A DNA stretch of 64,000 nt. Origin: Mesocentrotus franciscanus (taxonomy: Eukaryota; Echinodermata; Echinoidea; Camarodonta; Strongylocentrotidae). This document shows, piece after piece, positions 58,020 through 64,000 of the stretch (the first letter of the stretch is position 1; every line of letters starts with the position of its first letter). The position numbers and the translations under genes are program-made. Where the stretch lies: positions 17,271,980 through 17,335,979 of the forward strand of contig CP137685.1 of the NCBI GenBank assembly GCA_037976565.1, given 5' to 3'. The notes beneath the pieces are model-generated. The model was given only the letters and a program-made list of their open reading frames with translations, was not told the DNA's origin and ran no database searches.

Positions 58020-58117
58020 GTCCTTTTCTTTCTCCTCTTTCTTCTCTTTCTTCTTCTTCTTCTTCTTCTTCTTCTTCTTCTTCTTCTTCTTCTTTTTTTT
58101 CTTCTTCTTCTTCTACC
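58020..58117. repeat. TTC/GAA triplet tract
   Basis: About 98 bases of pure pyrimidine on the plus strand, with an uninterrupted run of about 15 TTC triplets at 58,048-58,092, a T-run, then further TTC copies. On the minus strand it is (GAA)n, which can form triplex DNA. It is followed to about 58,275 by att-rich sequence. The Arg/Lys-rich minus ORF here is an artefact. Confidence 0.88.
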
Positions 58118-58275
58118 TCTAACTATTATTACTATCATTATTACAATTATTATCATTATTATGATTATTAATAATGTTACTATTAATATCATTATTACTA
58201 TTTTTATTATCATTTTTATTAGTATTGTTCCGTTTATTTTCATCGATATTTTTATTGTTACTTTTATTATTTGCT

Positions 58276-59540
58276 TTTTACCATTCGATTGGGCACAGGC
58301 CTCAAACACCTTTATAACTACGCCGCTAGGAATCTTCACTTCATCGGATCGGGCAGATGGAGGTTTTGCCCTCGATAACCATGTATCATCCTTCCAATGA
58401 ATCACTTACTGTCCATTCCTATGCCTCATCTGAATGCTTGATCCAGAAATTCGTTAAGAACTGGAGATTGACCTTTCATCAGAGCAGACTGGAAGTAGTC
58501 TGTAGACACAGACTCTCATTTGATACTTGATCACAATTCCTAAAGCCTTGAGCCGAACCTAGCTCTTTCAGTCTCTGGCTGTATCAATAGCAGCTTAAAG
58601 ATAAAGCCTATGGTGTGGATTTGAACGTACAGTTTTAAAGTCCCAAAGTGCAGATACTATGTTGAGCATAAAGCCTAACACGGGTTCGTAGTTGCACACT
58701 AAACTGGAAGATTTATTTGCAGACAGAACAGCTGAAACGAGGAATCATTCTATCCTATAAGAGATAAATATTACGGATTTGCGGATTGCATGTCTCCTTT
58801 GATATGAGAAGAAGTCGATCGTTGTTTCACCTTTGCTAAGAAGTCATTGATTATTCTCGAAGGGATTTGAAATCTTATCCATTTTCTTTTAAGCCGCGAT
58901 GAAAAAAGGAAATTCCCCGACATTTCCAGCTCCTAAAATTGAACATCACTTGACTGCAGTTATATTCGGAACAGTCTAGTTGAGTTTGGATTAAAAACTT
59001 AAATAGCCCATTGTCATTTTGATAAATAGAAATAAAGTGCAACTGCAATAAAGGTTTTATAAATATTCTAAACACCATTATTCCATGAATGCATTAACTG
59101 TAATTTATAAGTAAAACAAACAACCTTTTTACATTTGTATTAAGGAAAAACAACAACAGACGAACAAACAAACACAAACAAATAAAATAAACAAAACCAT
59201 TATCATCATCAACAACATCAACAAATACACCGAAACCTTAAAAAAAACTATACAAAAAAAAAACTCCCTATTATAATGGAAAGCCCCGTCCATTAATCCA
59301 TTGAGTACTAACGGAACCCCGTTTGATTGCCTGTCTACAACAAAATCAACTTGTAAACTGTAGGTTTGAAAAAGTAAAATAATTTCCATGACGACAACAA
59401 TTTTAAATGAACTGTTACTCAGTGGTAATGTTTGTAAGATAGGATAATGTCTACTACATTTGGCCATTATTTAAATTAGAGGACTAACTAGAATTATCAA
59501 AATAATGTTGGTTCGCTGTAAAGCCCCTTTAAAGTGTTGT
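58276..59540. other. Non-coding region, nothing recognised
   Basis: AT-rich, with A/C-rich low complexity at about 59,145-59,265. The 112-codon minus ORF over it is hydrophobic by composition only. Confidence 0.4.
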
Positions 59541-59790
59541 AGCCCCAAATTCGCCAAAAAATGATGGCAAACGTTCACTTAAATTGTATCATAATGTGAA
59601 ATAGAATGTCATTTAAGACACAATTCTGCAAAGATCCCCCAAAAAAAAAAAAAAAAATTGGTTTCGATATATTCGACTTCAAACACATTTGTTTTGAAGA
59701 TCCTGGCATAAATGTGTCTTAAATGACATCCTTTTCCACATTATGATATAATTTAAGTGAAATTTTGCCATCAAATTTGTGGGACTCCCC
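59541..59790. mobile_element. ~250-bp foldback MITE
   Basis: The left arm (about 59,543-59,622) carries ccccaaattcgcc, gatggcaaa, cacttaaattgtatcataat and gtcatttaagacac. The right arm (about 59,712-59,785) carries the complements gtgtcttaaatgac, attatgatataatttaagtg and ttttgccatcaaatttgtggg. A poly(A) run of ~17 sits between the arms. There is no coding capacity. Confidence 0.75.
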
Positions 59791-60329
59791 ATACCTTAGG
59801 GCTTTAATCCCAACCGGCATTTGACAAGTTAATAATTTGACCATTTTTTTTCTTCATGTACCCCTCTGAATATCATTTTAAAGATTCCGTACAGACCTTA
59901 GAGTACATGGATGGTCTTTCTCTTATCGTGACATAGGTTGGCAGTGCTTCTTTAGGAGGATTCTACTCTAAGCATTAACATGCTTGTGCCAAAAATAGAA
60001 GATGCATATTGAACCAAACATGTTGGGATGTCACAACATGGGTCCCATGGCCCCAGGCATTAGAGCGCATATGCCCTTTTTCGTTCGTATACTTGTTGAA
60101 AATGACGAAGACAGCTGTAATAATCCAAGGTAGACAGTGGCTTATCGTGGATTTGATCAGTATGGAGGGGCGGCGGGGGATAAGAAAAACACCCATAAAA
60201 TACGATCGCAAAGACTTTAAAAAAAAAAACTTTAGGGCAATGTCAATACCCCATTGTATTGCCGATGGACATGATATAAATGATGTTCGGATAATGCAAT
60301 ATGCACTGACATGTTGACATTTCGATAGG
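59791..60329. other. Non-coding region, nothing recognised
   Basis: The 148-codon minus ORF (59,975-60,421) overlaps the SINE that follows and has no domain. The 102-codon plus ORF in the same place has none either. Confidence 0.35.
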
Positions 60330-60575
60330 TGACACACGGTTGTGTTGAGGTGTCGTAGTCCAGCGCATACGTATCCGGGCTGTGGATCACATGGTTCGTG
60401 GTTTGAGTCCTTCCAAGGCAAGAAATCAATCTAAATTTACCACCCAGATGTTAAATGGTCACCCGGTAGGATGCAAACATTAATGTGGTTCGATTGGCAT
60501 ATGTGCGCTTGTAAAATGGCGCCTGCTCGGAATAATCCCAGTGAGTGGCGTGTGTGAAGCGCTTAGAAATTTGGT
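60330..60575 (+). mobile_element. tRNA-derived SINE
   Basis: The head (about 60,345-60,415) carries an A-box-like tgtcgtagtcca (60,350-60,361), cgtatccgggctgtggatca and a B-box ggtttgagtcc (60,400-60,410), at tRNA spacing. The body continues with cacccggtaggatgc, gtaaaatggcgcctgctcgg, aatcccagtg and gtgtgaagcgctta, the last similar to L2-type 3' tails (aaagcgctt). The head does not fold as a functional tRNA. I infer a Pol III-transcribed SINE mobilised by an L2-like LINE. Confidence 0.6.
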
Positions 60576-63290
60576 AGCATATTTTATTCTCTAACCACCC
60601 TTCTCTAGCTCTCTCTTTCTCTCCCCCTCTCCGTTTTCTGTCATCTTTAATCTCAATCCTGCTTTGCCCCCTGCACCCTATGGCTACATCCCTACATCCA
60701 GCGAATACACGAAATCGCTTTTGTAAAGGGGTTGCTGATAGAGTATCGCCGTCGCTCCCAGACGATTCGACCACCAGATGATATGCGGTTTCGATACTCA
60801 AGAGATACTTCACCTGACCTCTTCCAGAGAATAAGGAATATGAGAAGGTCGTGGCTGGCTTCTCAAAAATAGGCTGGCCTGGGTAAAAGTCTGGGAAGTA
60901 AGATTTAGTAGCCGTATAATTTGTGTTGGTATGTGAGATGATACTCCTCTTACACTTTCTGAACGTCGAAAAAGAGCCTAAAAAACTCTCAAGAAAAAAA
61001 GAAGAAGATGCAAATGAAATGTTTGTATAGCTTTTGAAATTTTTACTACTGTTTCAAAATAATTGTGAAATACCACACATTCAGGTTGAAACGGCCTCAA
61101 AATCTTCTTAAACAACCTTCTCCTCTCCGTACTTTCAGATTTAAGGGATTGAGAACGGGCAAAACGTGTTGCTTGTCTTGTTTTAGCTGTTTTTCCTATA
61201 TAATAGTAACACAGAAAATCGATGTGAAGCGACAATGAACTTGATGAAGTTCTTTCTGTACGTTTACACTCTGTTCCTCAAAGGAAAAGGGAAAGAAAAG
61301 AAAAAAAGGTGGTTGTTACAACATTTAGCGAAACACGGGGAAGTTGATATTCAGTCAGGAAACGTCAGTGCCCTGAAATACGCCCTCGGCAAAGCGAAAG
61401 GAATCTCTGCAACGCTGTGTACGAATATATAACTAATAATAATTTCATTAATTTTTTTTTCTCCCCGGGGCCTTGAAAGAGGGGATGGCAGTGGCGGAGA
61501 GGGGGCTAAGCCAACTCGATCCTACGATTTCTTTCCCACTTTCTCCTTGTTTTCCATTTGTACTATATGTTTTGTGTCACGTACATTCGTCAAGAATAGA
61601 GCAAGTAGGTCGAAACCGCTCTATCCACATAAAACCTGCGTCAACCTCAACTTTGAAAACATTTAGACCCCGACGGCTCCTCAACTCATACAGACTGTAA
61701 ATGTAGGTCACCAGATCAATTAGAATATACCATGTATTTAATGTATCGACTGGGCATGCCGGCGTCGATCTTTGCCCGAGTACCCTCTCATTAAAGTCAC
61801 TTGACCCCTAACCGTCGGGGAGGGAAGGCCGTAATGACATATCCGATGCTTTTTACTAGGGCGGCGAGGGTGTACTTATTGCGGTGAATGGAATCACAAG
61901 CTCTTCCCTTTGTTTTTAAAGTTGGGACACTTCGAATCTTTTACTAGAATATTCAATTATAAAGTACCTTGTGCACATGTATCGGCTGTTTCTGTGTTAC
62001 TTCCGTTTAGTTTATCTTAAAGATAAAGTTGAGTTCTGGCCATGCGATTGCATTGTGAAGGAAACGTTGTGGAATCGATCAGAAAGGGTTGATCATCTAG
62101 CAAATAAGTATTGGTGTGATTCTGGAATCATCAAAATGATAAGAAATTTGGCCCAGGCTTGGTAAAGTTACATGCACTGTACACAGAAAGATGTATATCG
62201 GACTACACGAACATGTGGCATAAAAATCTCTCCCGATTGTTATGATGTTACATGCCATATTTAGAATATTAAGGCATTTGAAGAGCAATGCTTTTCAGGG
62301 AACATTTTTTCTCTGATGTTCTTCCACACCTGCATAATGCAATGATAACACTCACAAATCATTTTTTCACCTCTTCCCTGAACTCAACCTTCTCTTTAAG
62401 GATTTGTTTATACTAATATATTCTTATTGACCGTTTGCTTTAGAAAATTCGTGCCGCCAGCAAGCATTTTCGACAGAATTAAAGGCTACCGATACAATAA
62501 ATATAAATAACATGGTAAAATCTGAGAGAAAGACTGAACAAAACTTTAGACGGATAAATCAATATAATAAATGAATGAAGGGGGAGAAAGAGAAATAATA
62601 TATTTAAAGAAAGAGGGAAGGAGAAACAGAGAAGAGAAAACGTGCAATGCATTATTAAATCATCAACGCAAGCGAATATGACATTAAAAAAAATCTAAAA
62701 CATGAAGAGAATACATTTGAAAAAAGTGAACTCATATCGAATACAAAATTCTATTTGTGAATGAGGGTAAATTTTTTTAATATTAAATATGTTAAGAAGA
62801 CGCATGTCATCACCTTTCAATGCTGTTGATAGCAGAAAATTTCCAGTCACAAGAAACAAGGAATTGAAATAAGTTCATGTTCTACTAACTACTTCGATTT
62901 CGGTGGTTAAAATAGAACATATAGTGATGTCTCCATACATTTTCTACCTTTGTCTTCCCTTCTTCCCTGAACTGCAGGTCGATTGCTATGGAGATGGTGT
63001 TACGGCGATCGAAGTCGGAACGGTGCACGTAATCCATTGGGAAATCAGTTCCATGATCTCGTTGACGATATTGGAAACTGTGATCGTACGACGATTAAGT
63101 CGAGTCATAGACTTCGATTTTTGACAACCTGTTTTCGCCGATCTCGTGCAAATCCTTGGGTTCAACGTTATCAAAGCAGAGTGTCGAAAAGAAAAGGAAA
63201 AAAATATGAGAGGAAGAAAAAAGAAAGAGAAGAAGAAGGAAGAAAGAAAAAAAATAGATTGGAAAAAGACCATTTTCGTAATGTTATTCA
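60576..63290. other. Non-coding region; one weak candidate exon
   Basis: Mostly AT-rich. At about 62,940-62,981 a pyrimidine-rich tract ending in ctgcag resembles a splice acceptor. It is followed by ~145 open bases in one frame to a stop at 63,122-63,124, but no domain is recognised and no partner exon is seen. A purine-rich run lies at about 63,186-63,260. Confidence 0.3.
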
Positions 63291-63292
63291 AA

Positions 63293-63535
63293 TTTAATGT
63301 ACAAATCTTTGTTAAGTGCTTACTTTTAGTTAGATATTATTGCAATAACCTGTTACGAATAAATGTATTTCAATAGTCAGAAAACGTATAGCATGCATTA
63401 CTTGATGGTAGGTACAAACATTATGGCTTGTCCTACCTGACAACACTTAATATATGCAATTCGCATATATATTTTCGTAACAGGTGAATGAAACAATATG
63501 CAACGAGGCACTTAACAAAGATTTGTACCTTCAAT
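63293..63535. mobile_element. ~240-bp foldback MITE
   Basis: The left arm (about 63,295-63,362: gtacaaatctttgttaagtg, then cctgttacgaat) pairs with the right arm (about 63,470-63,530: ttcgtaacagg, then cacttaacaaagatttgtac). The ~17-20-bp outer ends are perfect. The middle of the arms is diverged. No ORF. Confidence 0.7.
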
Positions 63536-63953
63536 CTGATTACATCAAGCCAAAATGGCCTATTTGGCGTGTGTGCAACATGTTCCTGCTTACTGTTTTG
63601 CTTAGACTGTGGCTGACATCCAATAGCGCATTATAGTACATTTCTAACTCAAATAGATTTTGAATTGGGAAACAAAAAGCATACATTCTATTAAAAACCT
63701 TCTCCACTTTTTGCATCTTTGAGCCTGGAGGAACGTACATTGTATCTCCGAAGCTTGCAATAAATGATATCTGTCAAACCTTTAAAAACAAACTGTTTAA
63801 TAGCAATGTATAGAGCAAGGAAAATGCGTAAATCCGTATCCATGTGTCGAAGCAAACACGATAATAATTATGGTGGCAGCTCTTTTATGCACCACAAGGG
63901 GGAGGGGAGATCATCAGTTGTTCTTCCACCAGTCGTCAGGAGTTTCTGCGCGT
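63536..63953. other. Non-coding region, nothing recognised
   Basis: Two short ORFs (minus 63,540-63,740 and plus 63,764-63,973) lack any motif. The sequence is otherwise ordinary. Confidence 0.35.
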
Positions 63954-64000
63954 TAAGGCCCGGTCACACATAGGGGACGCATGGGGGACGCACGGCCCGC
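63954..64000 (+). mobile_element. Start of another GGCCCGGTCACAC-type element, cut by the window end
   Basis: ttaaggcccggtcacacata resembles the GGTCACAAC-type ends of the elements at 6,499 and 57,235, and then becomes repetitive (ggggacgca twice). The interior lies beyond the window, so the size and second end are unknown. Confidence 0.4.

Noticed and set aside
59975..60421. 148-codon minus-strand ORF
   Set aside because: It overlaps a tRNA-derived SINE on the other strand and has no domain; coding is unlikely.

Overview
This window is eukaryotic, gene-poor and rich in repeats. The AT-rich base composition, long (GA)n tracts and dense foldback/MITE-like elements suggest a marine invertebrate. 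So do several decayed non-LTR retrotransposons and a neuropeptide-type GPCR. By general resemblance I favour an echinoderm, perhaps a sea urchin, but the sequence alone does not prove the taxon. No operons, CRISPR arrays or prokaryotic features are present.

Only one convincing cellular protein-coding gene is visible: a two-exon class A (rhodopsin-family) GPCR at 30,699-32,356 on the plus strand. It encodes about 393 residues and belongs to the NPY/tachykinin/luqin-RYamide group. Its seven membrane segments, DRY, NPxxY and ECL2 cysteine are intact. The usual TM6 tryptophan of CWxP is replaced by tyrosine.

Layout. 1-3,840: a decayed CR1/Jockey-group LINE (minus) inserted into an old, diverged copy of the repeat that forms the arms of a large palindrome further right. 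4.7-7.2 kb: an inverted repeat beside a tRNA-like sequence, a LINE 3' tail and MITEs. 13,558-19,085: a roughly 5.5-kb foldback element with about 100-bp and 480-bp tandem units in its arms and a possible 7SL-RNA-like sequence in its centre. 22.9-27.3 kb: two copies of one ~535-bp MITE in opposite orientation and an L2-like LINE fragment. 30.7-32.4 kb: the GPCR. 34-42 kb: AT and GA microsatellites and two degenerate tandem-repeat arrays. 43.7-47.4 kb: a three-deep nested insertion, in which a CR1-like LINE is split by an RTE-like LINE that is itself split by a 1.9-kb palindromic DNA element. 47.7-54.6 kb: further LINE fragments, the best with a 3' stem-loop and a (TTATC)n tail. 56.4-64 kb: more foldback elements, a GAA/TTC tract, a tRNA-derived SINE and the start of another element at the window edge.

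The genes do not form a pathway. Apart from the GPCR, the window is a record of successive transposon insertions, several of which can be ordered in time from the sequence. I found no convincing evidence of an undescribed enzymatic or defence system. The most unusual structures are the large foldback element, the nested insertion and a perfect 26-bp-arm hairpin at 19.74 kb.
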